Shown here in pieces: positions 8,176 to 16,674 of a stretch of 64,000 bases of DNA (the first letter of the stretch is position 1; every line of letters starts with the position of its first letter). The notes under the pieces were generated by a model. The model did not search any database and had not been told where the DNA came from. It saw only the letters and a list, made by a program, of their open reading frames with translations. The position numbers and the translations under genes were made by a program. This stretch comes from Micromonospora sp. CP22 (GTDB taxonomy: Bacteria; Actinomycetota; Actinomycetes; Mycobacteriales; Micromonosporaceae), in the NCBI RefSeq assembly GCF_009712475.1, contig NZ_VCJO01000005.1, forward strand, positions 313,850-377,849. The letters are read 5' to 3'.

Positions 8176-10091
8176 GGTGCCTTGCCGGTCAGCGGTGGCG
8201 TGTCCGCACCGGTCGTGGTTGTCGTGCCGGGGATCTGCACCCCGGACGCGGGCACCGTCGGCCCGGTTTCCGTACCGGTCACGCCGTCCTGACCGTGGGC
8301 GCGGATCCGGTCGATGATGGCCGAGGTGGAGCGGTCCGGCACGTATCCCAGGGTGCGTACCTGGCCGCCCAGCCGCTGCACCAGCGGTGCCTCCGGCACC
8401 AACTCGGGCGGATAGTCGCCGCCCTTGACGTAGATGTCCGGCCGGACGGCCTCGATCAGGGTGGCTGGCGAGTCCTCCTCGAACACCACCACGTGGTCGA
8501 CGCAGGCCAGCGCGGCGAGCAGGGCGGTGCGGTCCTCGATCGGGTTCACCGGCCGGTCGGCTCCCTTCAACCGGCGTACGCTGCCGTCCGAGTTGACCGC
8601 CACCACCAGCAGGTCGCCGAGCGCGCGGGCCTGTTCCAGGTACCGCACGTGCCCCCGGTGCAGCACGTCGAAGCAGCCGTTGGTGAACACGATGGAGCGT
8701 CCGGCTCGCCGGTGCTCGGCGACGATCTCGGTCAGGGACCGGGTGTCGACCAGCACCTGCCGGCCGTCGGGTGTCGGGCGGCCCAGCGCGGCCAGCAGGT
8801 CCTCGCGGCGGCAGACGCAGGTGCCGGTGCCGGCGACGGTGCTCGTCGCGGCGAGCTGGGCCAGTTGGGCGGCGGTGGACAACGGAGCGTCGGCGGCCAA
8901 CGCGAGGGTCATCGCCGCCAGGTACGCGTCACCGGCGCCGACGGTGTGGCTGGCCGGCACGGGTGTGCTGTGGCTGCGGGCGGGCGTACCGTCGGCACCG
9001 CCGACCACCGCCCCTTCGGTGTCCAGGGTCACCGCCACCACGTCCGCGCCGGTGTGGGCGCGCAGTTCGGCGAGCCGGGACTCGGCCAGCACGGCCCGGT
9101 CCACGCCCGCCCCCGCCTCGGCGTTCACGGTCACCCCGGTGCCGGTCACGCTGAGCCCGTCGCGGGTCAGCGCCACCCGGCTCTCGCCGGGGGTGGGTTC
9201 ACCGATGGGCCCGTCGGTACGCCGCATCCCGGCCCCGCCGGGGGCGGTTCCCACGGTCAGTTCGGAGGGCCCGTCGGCCGGGTCGACCTCGGGATGTTCC
9301 AGGTGCAGCTCATGGCCATCGGTCGGCGTGCTGTCGTCGGTCGGCGAGGCGGTGGCACCGGCCGGGTCGGCGGGAGCGACCGGCTGCGTGGTCGACGCGA
9401 CGGTGCCCGCGTGGGCGAGCAGCCGGGTGGCCTCCGCGAAACTCGGCGTCACCACGGTGGGCGCGAGCCCTCGCCAGTCGGCGAGGTCGTGGGCGTCGAG
9501 CGCGACCGTGGCGTACCGGTGCCGGTTCTCGACCAGCCAGGCGCGGACCGGCGCGGGCAGCGCACCGAGGCCGTAGTCGCAGACCACCAGGGCGGGGACT
9601 TCGCCTCCACTGGCCGCCCGCAGTTCCTCGCTCGCGCAGTCCAGGGCGGTCAGCAGGCAGTCCACTCCCACGTCGCTGAGCGGGTCGTCCGGGTCGCCGG
9701 AGTCCTCCCGCAGCAGGATCTGGTCGTCGGCCAGCATTCGGCGTTTCACCGGCGTCGGGCGTCCGGGTTGGCTGACGGTACGGTCCCAGACTCCGGCCCG
9801 GTCGAGACAGTCGTGCAACTCGTCACCGGCGGCGTCGGCGCCGACGGGTGCCACCAGCACCGAGCGTCCGCCCAGGGTGGCGATGTTGACGGCGGTGTTG
9901 GCGGCGCCGCCCGCCGCCGAGATGCGGCGACGCAGGGTGAGGACCGGGGCGGGGGCCTCCCGGCACAACCGGTCGGAGTCGGCGAACCGCCACTCGTCGA
10001 GCATGGCGTCGCCGATCACCAGGACCGGACGCCCGAGCCAGCTCTGCACGACGTCGGCGAGCCGGACCTGTTCCGCTGCTGCTCGTGCCAT
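8172..10091 (-). CDS. hldE: HldE-like bifunctional heptose kinase/adenylyltransferase with internal insert
   Basis: Protein of 639 residues. The PfkB/ribokinase domain has GGAANTAVN (61-69) and the catalytic loop HTVGAGDAY (382-390). The adenylyltransferase domain has FTNGCFDVLHRGH (469-481), with its HxGH motif, and VKGGDY. By family knowledge it phosphorylates D-glycero-D-manno-heptose 7-phosphate and then forms ADP-heptose. HldE proteins are usually about 475 residues. Here about 105 extra residues at roughly 228-335, rich in Pro, Thr, Asp and Gly, interrupt the kinase domain, and a Thr-rich tail of about 40 residues follows the C-terminus. The start has GGAGGGG upstream. GmhA and GmhB partners are not in this window. 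Confidence 0.88.
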   Translation of the reverse strand: MARAAAEQVRLADVVQSWLGRPVLVIGDAMLDEWRFADSDRLCREAPAPVLTLRRRISAAGGAANTAVNIATLGGRSVLVAPVGADAAGDELHDCLDRAGVWDRTVSQPGRPTPVKRRMLADDQILLREDSGDPDDPLSDVGVDCLLTALDCASEELRAASGGEVPALVVCDYGLGALPAPVRAWLVENRHRYATVALDAHDLADWRGLAPTVVTPSFAEATRLLAHAGTVASTTQPVAPADPAGATASPTDDSTPTDGHELHLEHPEVDPADGPSELTVGTAPGGAGMRRTDGPIGEPTPGESRVALTRDGLSVTGTGVTVNAEAGAGVDRAVLAESRLAELRAHTGADVVAVTLDTEGAVVGGADGTPARSHSTPVPASHTVGAGDAYLAAMTLALAADAPLSTAAQLAQLAATSTVAGTGTCVCRREDLLAALGRPTPDGRQVLVDTRSLTEIVAEHRRAGRSIVFTNGCFDVLHRGHVRYLEQARALGDLLVVAVNSDGSVRRLKGADRPVNPIEDRTALLAALACVDHVVVFEEDSPATLIEAVRPDIYVKGGDYPPELVPEAPLVQRLGGQVRTLGYVPDRSTSAIIDRIRAHGQDGVTGTETGPTVPASGVQIPGTTTTTGADTPPLTGKAP

Positions 10092-10237
10092 GCCGGCGGT
10101 TCCCCTCCGGTCGGCGGGGTCAAACCTGCCGACCGGGCACCTGCTGGCCGCGACGTGCGGTGGGCCACCGCCGCGCCGCGTTTCGTGACGTCGGCGGCGG
10201 GAACGGTTGTGGACGAACCCCCGGAGAGGAGTACGAG

Positions 10238-10786
10238 ATGGCAGCGACGTTGCAGGGTAAGCGGGTCGCCTTCCTGGCCGCCGACGGTGTGGAGGAGGTC
10301 GAGTACGTGCAGCCGCGTCAGGCCGTCGAGCAGGCCGGCGCGACCGTCGAACTGGTGTCGATCAAGCCCGGAAAGATCACCTCCTTCGAGCACCTCGACC
10401 CGTCCACCACGTACGAGGTGGATGTCAGCGCCGCCGACGCGGACCCCGCGCGGTACGACGCGCTGGTGCTGCCCGGCGGGGTGGCCAATCCGGACTTCCT
10501 GCGTGCCGACGCCGACGCGGTCCGGTTCGTGCGGTCCTTCTTCGATGCCGGTAAGCCGGTCGGGGTGATCTGCCACGGCCCGTGGACGCTGGTCGAGGCG
10601 GACGTGGTGCGGGGTCGCCGGATCACCAGTTGGCCCAGCCTACGCACCGATCTGGTAAACGCCGGTGCGCAGTGGGTCGACGAGGAGGTGGTGACCGACA
10701 ACGGGTTGGTCAGCAGCCGCAAGCCCGACGACCTGCCGGCCTTCTGCGCCAAGATCGTCGAGGAGTTCGCCGAGGGACGGCACTGA
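10238..10786 (+). CDS. DJ-1/PfpI family protein
   Basis: Protein of 182 residues with the class I glutamine-amidotransferase-like fold of PfpI/YhbO proteins. It begins KRVAFLAADGVEEVEY, has LVLPGGVANPDFLR, and carries the nucleophile elbow VICHGPW with Cys112. The family includes proteases and deglycases/holdases acting in stress. I chose the ATG at 10238 with GGAGAGGAG upstream; the longer open frame to 10085 overlaps the divergent HldE gene. A strong hairpin follows it. Confidence 0.9.
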   Translation: MAATLQGKRVAFLAADGVEEVEYVQPRQAVEQAGATVELVSIKPGKITSFEHLDPSTTYEVDVSAADADPARYDALVLPGGVANPDFLRADADAVRFVRSFFDAGKPVGVICHGPWTLVEADVVRGRRITSWPSLRTDLVNAGAQWVDEEVVTDNGLVSSRKPDDLPAFCAKIVEEFAEGRH

Positions 10787-10791
10787 GTCCT

Positions 10792-10825
10792 CCGGTGGCT
10801 TCGCCCGCCTGGGTGAAGCCACCGG
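10792..10825. terminator. Bidirectional rho-independent-like hairpin
   Basis: A perfect 11-bp stem (CCGGTGGCTTC / GAAGCCACCGG) encloses a 12-base loop in which CCC can pair with GGG. It lies between the convergent PfpI (stop 10786) and NUDIX (stop 10837) genes. There is no long T-run, as is usual in high-GC actinobacteria. Confidence 0.75.
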
Positions 10826-10836
10826 CGGCTGCGGCG

Positions 10837-11328
10837 TCACTTCAGGATCAGGCGGTTGGTCTGCTCGAAGACGTCGAGGTCGGCCAGGGTTTCCGGAACG
10901 CTGGCCGAGAGCGGCTGGGGCAACGCCTCGCGGTGGAAGAAGCCCGCGTCGATGGTCTCGTCGGTGACCCTGGTCAGCCGACCGTCCCACTCCTCGACCC
11001 GGAACGCGGTGGTGAAGATCTGGTAGGTGTGGCCGTACATGTTGGTGTGGGTACGGTCCGGGCCGGTGTAGAGCGCGAAGGCGCTCACCCGCAGCGCCCG
11101 TAGCCCGGTCTCCTCGCGTACCTCCCGCACGGCGCAGTCCGCGATCGACTCGCCCAGTTCCATCGCGCCCGCGGGCAGCGCCCACTGGCCGTTGTCGGAG
11201 CGGCGGATCAGCAGGACACGTGCCGAGTTGTCCCGCACCACGGCCCGCGCACCGACGAACATCAGCGTCCGGTCGCCGGCCAGGGCACGCAGTTGCCCGA
11301 CGTACGAATCAGCCCAGGAGATGCTCAC
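10837..11328 (-). CDS. NUDIX hydrolase
   Basis: Protein of 163 residues with a complete Nudix box, GAMELGESIADCAVREVREE followed by TGL. This binds Mg2+ and cleaves nucleoside-diphosphate-linked compounds. The N-terminal RDNSARVLLIRRSDNGQWALP resembles MutT/ADP-ribose-type members, but the substrate cannot be set from the sequence. It is divergent from the acyl-CoA synthetase gene with 55 bases between starts, so the promoters must be close or overlapping. Confidence 0.88.
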   Translation of the reverse strand: MSISWADSYVGQLRALAGDRTLMFVGARAVVRDNSARVLLIRRSDNGQWALPAGAMELGESIADCAVREVREETGLRALRVSAFALYTGPDRTHTNMYGHTYQIFTTAFRVEEWDGRLTRVTDETIDAGFFHREALPQPLSASVPETLADLDVFEQTNRLILK

Positions 11329-11383
11329 CCGGACAATTTACGGGGGTTCCCAACGTGTGACCGGCGACACTACTTTGTTACCC

Positions 11384-13033
11384 ATGCGTAGCACGATGAT
11401 GGACGCCCCCCTTCAGGTCTCCCGGATCCTCGAACACGGCGCCACCGTGCACGGCACGGCCGAGGTGGTGACGTGGACCGGCGCCGAGTCACGACGCAGC
11501 ACGTACGCGGAGGTCGGCCGAGACGCCGCCCGGCTCGCCCACGCCCTGCGGGCGGAGTGCGGGGTGACCGGTGACGAGCGGGTCGCCACCTTCATGTGGA
11601 ACAACACCGAGCATCTGGTGGCGTACTTCGCCGTGCCCAGCATGGGCGCGGTGCTGCACACGCTGAACATCCGGCTTTTCCCCGACCAGGTCGCCTACAT
11701 CGCCAACCACGCCGAGGACCGGGTGGTGCTGGTCGACTCGACGCTGATCCCGCTGCTGGCGAAGTCCCTCGGCGCCATGACCAGCGTGCGGCACGTGGTG
11801 GTGGTCGGTGGCGGCGACTCCGCACCGCTGGTCGCGGCGGCCGGTGACCGGATCACCGTGCACCACTGGGACGCGCTGCTGGCCGGGCGGCCGGAGACGT
11901 ACGACTGGCCTGAGGTGGACGAGCGCGACGCCGCCGCCCTCTGCTACACCTCCGGCACCACCGGCAACCCCAAGGGCGTCGCCTACTCGCACCGCTCGAT
12001 CTACCTGCACTCGTTGCAGATCTGCCTGCCGGAGGGGTTCGGGCTGGCACCGACCGACCGCGAGTTGGCCATCGTGCCGATGTTCCACGCCATGTCGTGG
12101 GGGCTGCCGTTCGCGGCCTTCCTCTCCGGCGCGTCGCTGGTGATGCCGGACCGCTTCCTCCAGGCCGCGCCGATCGCCGAGATGATCGCCGCCGAGCGGC
12201 CGACCCTGGCCGGGGCGGTGCCGACCATCTGGACCGACCTGCTGGCGTACCTGGACCAGAGTGGCACCGACGTCTCCTCGCTCAAGGAGGTGATCGTCGG
12301 TGGGTCGGCCTGTCCGCCGTCGTTGATGCACGCGTTCGACGAGCGACACGGCATCGACGTGATCCACGCGTGGGGGATGACCGAGATGTCGCCGCTGGGT
12401 TCGGTGGCACGCCCACCGGCCGGAGCGGTCGGGGAGGACGCCTGGCGCTACCGCTACACACAGGGTCGGGTGCCGGCGGGGGTGCGGGCCCGCATCGTGG
12501 GTCCGGCCGGGGAGCCGCTGCCCGCCGACGGCACCTCCGTCGGCGAGTTGGAGGTCCGTGGGCCGTGGGTCACCGAGCGGTACGTCGGTGACGACGCGCC
12601 GGACCCGGAGAAGTTCCGCGACGGCTGGCTGCGGACCGGGGACGTGGGGACCCTCTCGGCGGACGGGTACATCACCCTCACCGACCGCGCCAAGGACGTG
12701 ATCAAGTCCGGTGGCGAGTGGATCTCCTCGGTGGAGTTGGAGAACGCGTTGATGGCCCATCCGGCGGTGCTGGAGGCCTGCGTGGTGGGCGTACCGGACC
12801 AGCGGTGGGACGAACGGCCGCTGGCGACGGTGGTGCTCCGGGAGGGCGCTTCGGCGACCCCGGAGGAGCTGCGCGACTTCCTGGCCGGGTCGGTGGCGCG
12901 CTGGCAGTTGCCGGAGCGGTGGGCGTTCATCGAGGCGGTGCCGAAGACCAGTGTCGGCAAGTTCGACAAGAAGGTGGTGCGCGCCCGATACGCCGAGGGT
13001 GACCTGGATGTGCGGGAACTGGCCACGCCGTAA
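11384..13033 (+). CDS. Long-chain fatty-acid/acyl-CoA synthetase (FadD-like)
   Basis: AMP-forming ligase of 549 residues. ALCYTSGTTGNPKG is the P-loop, HAWGMTEMSPLG the A5 region, GWLRTGDVG the hinge motif, and KTSVGKFDKK carries the catalytic lysine near the end. It activates a carboxylic acid with ATP and CoA. Similarity to medium/long-chain FadD and AlkK proteins suggests a fatty acid. I chose the ATG at 11384 because a TACTTT -10 box lies 7 bases upstream, which suits leaderless transcription; ATGs at 11396 and 11399 are alternatives. Confidence 0.9.
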   Translation: MRSTMMDAPLQVSRILEHGATVHGTAEVVTWTGAESRRSTYAEVGRDAARLAHALRAECGVTGDERVATFMWNNTEHLVAYFAVPSMGAVLHTLNIRLFPDQVAYIANHAEDRVVLVDSTLIPLLAKSLGAMTSVRHVVVVGGGDSAPLVAAAGDRITVHHWDALLAGRPETYDWPEVDERDAAALCYTSGTTGNPKGVAYSHRSIYLHSLQICLPEGFGLAPTDRELAIVPMFHAMSWGLPFAAFLSGASLVMPDRFLQAAPIAEMIAAERPTLAGAVPTIWTDLLAYLDQSGTDVSSLKEVIVGGSACPPSLMHAFDERHGIDVIHAWGMTEMSPLGSVARPPAGAVGEDAWRYRYTQGRVPAGVRARIVGPAGEPLPADGTSVGELEVRGPWVTERYVGDDAPDPEKFRDGWLRTGDVGTLSADGYITLTDRAKDVIKSGGEWISSVELENALMAHPAVLEACVVGVPDQRWDERPLATVVLREGASATPEELRDFLAGSVARWQLPERWAFIEAVPKTSVGKFDKKVVRARYAEGDLDVRELATP

Positions 13034-13091
13034 CGTTTTTCGGCGCATCATCGCCATTGGGAGTAGTGGCCTGCATAGACCTCTCTCCGGT

Positions 13092-13128
13092 GGGCGGCCC
13101 CGGCGTTCGCACCGCGCCGGGGCCGCCC
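13092..13128. terminator. Strong GC hairpin terminator
   Basis: A perfect 14-bp stem (GGGCGGCCCCGGCG / CGCCGGGGCCGCCC) has a 9-base loop and is followed by TTCCTTT. It lies between the convergent acyl-CoA synthetase and quinone oxidoreductase genes. Confidence 0.8.
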
Positions 13129-13222
13129 GTTCCTTTGCGGGGCGACCCGCAAAGCCAGTATTGCGAAACTTGTTCGCCTCTGTCCGGCGGACGGCGAAAA
13201 ACTCCCAGGTCAAACCGCCTGC

Positions 13223-14233
13223 CTAGCCGGCGGCGTTGAGCAGCACCTTGCCCACCGCCGCGTCCTCCACCGCCTGATGCGCGTCGGCGGTCGCCGACAG
13301 CGGGTAGCAGTGCAACGGCAGACCGGCCTCCTCACCCACCCGGATCCCGCCCTGTGCGGCAGCCGCCGCGACGTCCACCAACGCCTGCGCCTTGGCGGCC
13401 TTCGGCATGGTGTAGACCAGCACGAACTGCCAGCGGGCATTCGGTGCCATCAGCGGGCGGATCGGCAACGTCACCTCGTCGCCACCGTCGTCGGCGTAGA
13501 CGCAGACCACCCCACCCGGGCGCAGCAACTGGACGTCGGTGGCGACGTTACGCGCGGGCGAGACCTCCACGATCCCGTGCACCCCGTCGGGTGCGATCTT
13601 GCGGACCTCCTCCACCACGTCCTGTGCGCGGTAGTCGAAGACCGCCGTGGCACCGGCCGCCGCAGCCAGCTGAGCCTTCTCGGGGCTGCTCACCGTGGCG
13701 ATCACGCAGGCGTCGGCCCAGGCCGCCAGTTGGATCGCCGCGTTGCCCACCGCACCGGCTCCGCCCTGCACCAGCACCGTGTGGTCGCTGAGCGCACCCG
13801 GGCGCAGGCTCTTCGGCAGATACTCCCCGGCGGTCAGGCACCGGTGCGCGGTCAGGAACGGAATGCCCAGGCAGGCCCCCAGTTCGAAGGAGGCGCCGCC
13901 GAGGCGTACCGCCTGACGGACCGGCACCACGGTGTACTCGGCGGCGGTGCCCCAGGGACGCTGCCAGGCGGCCTCCCAGAGCCAGACCCGCTCGCCGATC
14001 AACTCCTCGTCGACGCCGGTGCCGACCGCCTCGATCACCCCGGCGCCGTCCTGGCCGGGCGTCTGCCAACCGGCCGGCAGTGGGCCCTGCCGCCGCGACT
14101 TCCAGTCCGTCGGATTCACCCCGGCCACCGCGATCCGCACCAGCACCTCACCCGGACCGGGCTGCGGCACCGGCCGCTCGACCAACTGGAGCACGGAAGG
14201 GTCACCGGTGCGCTCGTACACGATCGCCTTCAT
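13223..14233 (-). CDS. Zinc-independent medium-chain dehydrogenase (NADPH:quinone oxidoreductase type)
   Basis: Protein of 336 residues. MKAIVYERTGDPSVLQLVER is the usual start of quinone oxidoreductases. The Rossmann motif VQGGAGAVGNAAIQLA is present and zinc-binding cysteines are absent. It would reduce quinones or enones with NADPH. The open frame continues to 14872 but that part lies over the HAD gene, so the ATG at 14233 is clear. It runs in the same direction as the HAD hydrolase, 41 bases downstream of it. Confidence 0.9.
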   Translation of the reverse strand: MKAIVYERTGDPSVLQLVERPVPQPGPGEVLVRIAVAGVNPTDWKSRRQGPLPAGWQTPGQDGAGVIEAVGTGVDEELIGERVWLWEAAWQRPWGTAAEYTVVPVRQAVRLGGASFELGACLGIPFLTAHRCLTAGEYLPKSLRPGALSDHTVLVQGGAGAVGNAAIQLAAWADACVIATVSSPEKAQLAAAAGATAVFDYRAQDVVEEVRKIAPDGVHGIVEVSPARNVATDVQLLRPGGVVCVYADDGGDEVTLPIRPLMAPNARWQFVLVYTMPKAAKAQALVDVAAAAAQGGIRVGEEAGLPLHCYPLSATADAHQAVEDAAVGKVLLNAAG

Positions 14234-14274
14234 GCCACCGACCGTAGGCGGGCCGGAGACCGTCCGGTGGCGGT

Positions 14275-14931
14275 TCAGCCCAGCCGGTCGACGACCTCCG
14301 GGGTCAACTCGTCGATCGACTCCAGCACCGTCGCGGCCAGCCGTCGAGCGTCGGCATCCAGCGGGTACGCCCCGTGTGGCACCGCCACCACCGCCATCTG
14401 CGCGGCAGCCGCCGAACGCACTCCGTTGGAGGAGTCCTCCACCGCCACGCAGCGCGTCGGGTCGAGGTCGAGCCGCCGCGCCACGGTCAGGTAGACGTCC
14501 GGTGCCGGCTTGCCCCGCTCGGTCTCCTCGGTCGACAGGGTGGTGCGGAAGGCGTCGGTGAGGTCGGTGGCGGCCAGCGCCGCAGCGATCAGCCGGGTCG
14601 GCGAGGAACTGGCCAACCCCAGCGGCCACCGCTCGGCCAGCCTGCGGACCACGTCGACCGCGCCGTCGATCACCGGCACCCGGGCGGCGTACCGGCGGGC
14701 CATCTCCTCGACCACCTCGGCGGCGACCTGGTCGGCGGTGCGCCGTACCCCCAACTCGTCGCTGAGGTACCGGGCCCACTCGCCGGTGCTCATCCCCATC
14801 AAGCGGCGTTGGGTGTCGTCCTGCCAGACGCCGCCGTGTTCGGCGACGTACGCCCGCCGAACCTCCTCCCACACCGGCTCGGAATCGACGATCACACCGT
14901 CAAGGTCGAAAACCACCCCGTCCACCGTCAC
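14275..14931 (-). CDS. HAD-superfamily hydrolase (beta-phosphoglucomutase-like)
   Basis: Protein of 218 residues. VVFDLDGVIVDSEP carries the nucleophile D9 and general acid D11, LASSSPTRL is motif II, KPAPDVYL carries the motif III lysine, and VAVEDSSNGVRSA is motif IV. These place it with the sugar-phosphate phosphatase/phosphomutase subfamily with a helical cap. The substrate is unknown. The GTG start has GGGAGG 8 bases upstream. It lies ahead of the quinone oxidoreductase, perhaps as an operon. Confidence 0.88.
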   Translation of the reverse strand: MTVDGVVFDLDGVIVDSEPVWEEVRRAYVAEHGGVWQDDTQRRLMGMSTGEWARYLSDELGVRRTADQVAAEVVEEMARRYAARVPVIDGAVDVVRRLAERWPLGLASSSPTRLIAAALAATDLTDAFRTTLSTEETERGKPAPDVYLTVARRLDLDPTRCVAVEDSSNGVRSAAAAQMAVVAVPHGAYPLDADARRLAATVLESIDELTPEVVDRLG

Positions 14932-14953
14932 ACCCCCATCCTCCCCCGCCCGC

Positions 14954-15014
14954 GTTGATCAAGAAGTTTGCGTCGGGGACAGCGATCAAAAATGACGAAA
15001 ACTTCTTGGTCAAC
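14954..15014. repeat. AT-rich palindromic element (21-bp arms)
   Basis: Arms at 14954-14974 (GTTGATCAAGAAGTTTGCGTC) and 14994-15014 are inverted copies matching at 19 of 21 positions around a 19-base centre. The AT-rich composition stands out from the surrounding DNA. I recall near-identical elements scattered in Micromonospora, so this is probably a REP/MITE-like repeat. It ends inside the SCO6745-family gene and supplies that gene's stop codon. Confidence 0.82.
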
Positions 15015-15873
15015 TTGTCAGGGGTGGGAGGCCGATGGGGCTGCCCGGCGGGATCACGGTGTGGGCGGCGCGGGCGATCGGGTCGAGCAGCTCGCGCAGG
15101 CGACGCGTCCGGTCGGGGCCGAGCGCCACCCAGGGGCGGGCGGCGGCGAGGTCGGTGGCGTCCTCGATCGCCTGGAAGGCAGCCCGCCCATGCTCGGTCG
15201 GCTGTTCGTCGGCGTCCAGCCAACCACGGGCGGTCAGCCGCTCCCGAGCCTGCGCCCACTCCTGCTCCGACCAGCCCCGGCCGAGCAGGTTGGCCGGGGA
15301 CATGTCGACCGCGACCCGCCAGGCCAGCGTCTCCACCGGGTCGAGGTCGGCGGCGACCAGTGCCGCCACGTGCCCGTCGCCCCGATGCTCGCGCAGCGTC
15401 GTGGCGGCCTGCCAGAGCCGGGCGAGCGGGTACTCACCGCGCGGCAGTGCCGCATTCGCCGCCCCGAGCACCCGACCGGCCGTCGCGAGCCCGTCGGTCG
15501 CCGCCTCAAGCAGGTCGGCGGCCTCCACGAGGTGCCGTTCCGGCAGCTCGTAGGTCAACTCGGCGAGTGCCTGCACCGCCCCGGTCAGCCGGGCACGCAG
15601 CGCCTGGTCCGGTTCGGCCAGTTGCCACACCGCTGGCAGCGCCCGGCTCACCATGTGCGGGGCGAAGCTGTAGAAGGCGGCGATCACCGGAGCCGGACCG
15701 GTCGGCCCGAGCGGGGCGGCTCGACCGGCGAAGTATCCTCGCCAGTAGCCGCGCAGCCCGACCGCCTCGTAGGCGGCACGGGCGCGCGGATGGAAATAGG
15801 TGACGGCGTGCACCGGTTCGTAGTGCGTCCACATCGACCGGGCGGTCCGCCCCTCGGCGTCCTCTGCCGTCAC
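15010..15873 (-). CDS. SCO6745-family (SalK-like) protein
   Basis: Protein of 287 residues, almost all helical. The N-terminal signature GRTARSMWTHYEPVHAVTYF is shared by the actinobacterial SCO6745 family, some of whose members occur in polyketide clusters (SalK). The function is unknown. The GTG at 15873 has GGAGG 5 bases upstream; a GTG at 15879 is also open. The TGA stop is provided by the palindromic element at 14954-15014, so the original C-terminus may have been trimmed. Confidence 0.8.
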   Translation of the reverse strand: MTAEDAEGRTARSMWTHYEPVHAVTYFHPRARAAYEAVGLRGYWRGYFAGRAAPLGPTGPAPVIAAFYSFAPHMVSRALPAVWQLAEPDQALRARLTGAVQALAELTYELPERHLVEAADLLEAATDGLATAGRVLGAANAALPRGEYPLARLWQAATTLREHRGDGHVAALVAADLDPVETLAWRVAVDMSPANLLGRGWSEQEWAQARERLTARGWLDADEQPTEHGRAAFQAIEDATDLAAARPWVALGPDRTRRLRELLDPIARAAHTVIPPGSPIGLPPLTS

Positions 15874-16005
15874 GTGCACCTCCGCGTTCGCTTCGACCAG
15901 CGCCCGGGTCGATGCCCGGGACGCCGGTCGAACCTACTGCCGGTCGGTGACCGTCCGGAAGCCATCTGTGGTGAACGGCATCGATGTTTCTGGCACCCCG
16001 GCCTC

Positions 16006-16037
16006 GGGCCACGGAGGCCACGGGCCACGGAGGCCTC
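16006..16037. repeat. Two 16-bp tandem repeats
   Basis: GGGCCACGGAGGCCAC is followed directly by GGGCCACGGAGGCCTC. It is a short local duplication between the SCO6745-family gene and the FKBP gene, ending 10 bases beyond the FKBP stop. No function is evident; it can fold weakly and might contribute to termination. Confidence 0.6.
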
Positions 16038-16047
16038 GGGTCGAGCG

Positions 16048-16674
16048 TCACTCGGCGCCGAGCACGTCCACCACGAAGCGCAGCGGGCCCGCCGGACGGC
16101 CGCCGCCACCCTCTCCGTACGCGTCCTCGGCCGGGATGTCGAGCTGCACCCGGCTGCCCACCGTCACACCCACCAGGCCCTTGTCCCAGCCGGGGATGAC
16201 CTGCCCGACCCCGATCGGGAAGGTGGCCGGCTGCCCGCGCTCCCATGAGGAGTCGAACTCCTCGCCGCTCTCGTAGAACACCCCGACGTAGTTGGTGGTG
16301 ATCGACTGACCGGCCTGGACCTTCGGCCCGGTGCCCTCGATCAGCGGGGTCACCGTCAGCTTGGCCAGCTTGCCCTCGCCGCCGGTGACGGTCGGCTTGC
16401 TGCCCAGGGCCGGGTCCGCGCCCTCCGGCAACTGCGGCGCGGGTGGCTCGTTGGCGGTCTCCGTGGGAGTGGACGGCGTGCCGGCGGCCTGCTCGGGGGC
16501 TTCGTCACCACCGCGCTGGCCCACCATCACGAACACGGTGATCAGCACCGCCACGACTGCGATCGCGGCGAACGCGCCGGCCCAGGCCTGCCGACGGCGC
16601 TTCGCCTCCGCTGCCTTCTGAGCCGCCAACTGCTCGGCCAGTCGACGCCGCGACTTGGTCTCCTGCTCGCTCAC
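16048..16674 (-). CDS. Membrane-anchored FKBP-type peptidyl-prolyl isomerase
   Basis: Protein of 208 residues. It has a charged N-terminal coiled stretch (KSRRRLAEQLAAQKAAEAKR), one membrane segment (AGAFAAIAVVAVLITVFVMV), a Thr/Pro linker, then an FKBP domain (VQAGQSITTNYVGVFYESGE ... VIPGWDKGLVGVTVGSRVQL). It should catalyse prolyl isomerisation outside the membrane. The GTG at 16674 is supported by GGGAG 9 bases upstream. The in-frame opening that runs on through the Ku gene region is only a lack of stops. Confidence 0.88.
   Translation of the reverse strand: MSEQETKSRRRLAEQLAAQKAAEAKRRRQAWAGAFAAIAVVAVLITVFVMVGQRGGDEAPEQAAGTPSTPTETANEPPAPQLPEGADPALGSKPTVTGGEGKLAKLTVTPLIEGTGPKVQAGQSITTNYVGVFYESGEEFDSSWERGQPATFPIGVGQVIPGWDKGLVGVTVGSRVQLDIPAEDAYGEGGGGRPAGPLRFVVDVLGAE

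Noticed and set aside
8295..10568. 757-residue open frame on the plus strand
   Set aside because: It lies opposite the HldE-like gene and the start of the PfpI gene, has Gly/Arg/Val-rich composition typical of the reverse strand of GC-rich genes, and no recognisable motif.
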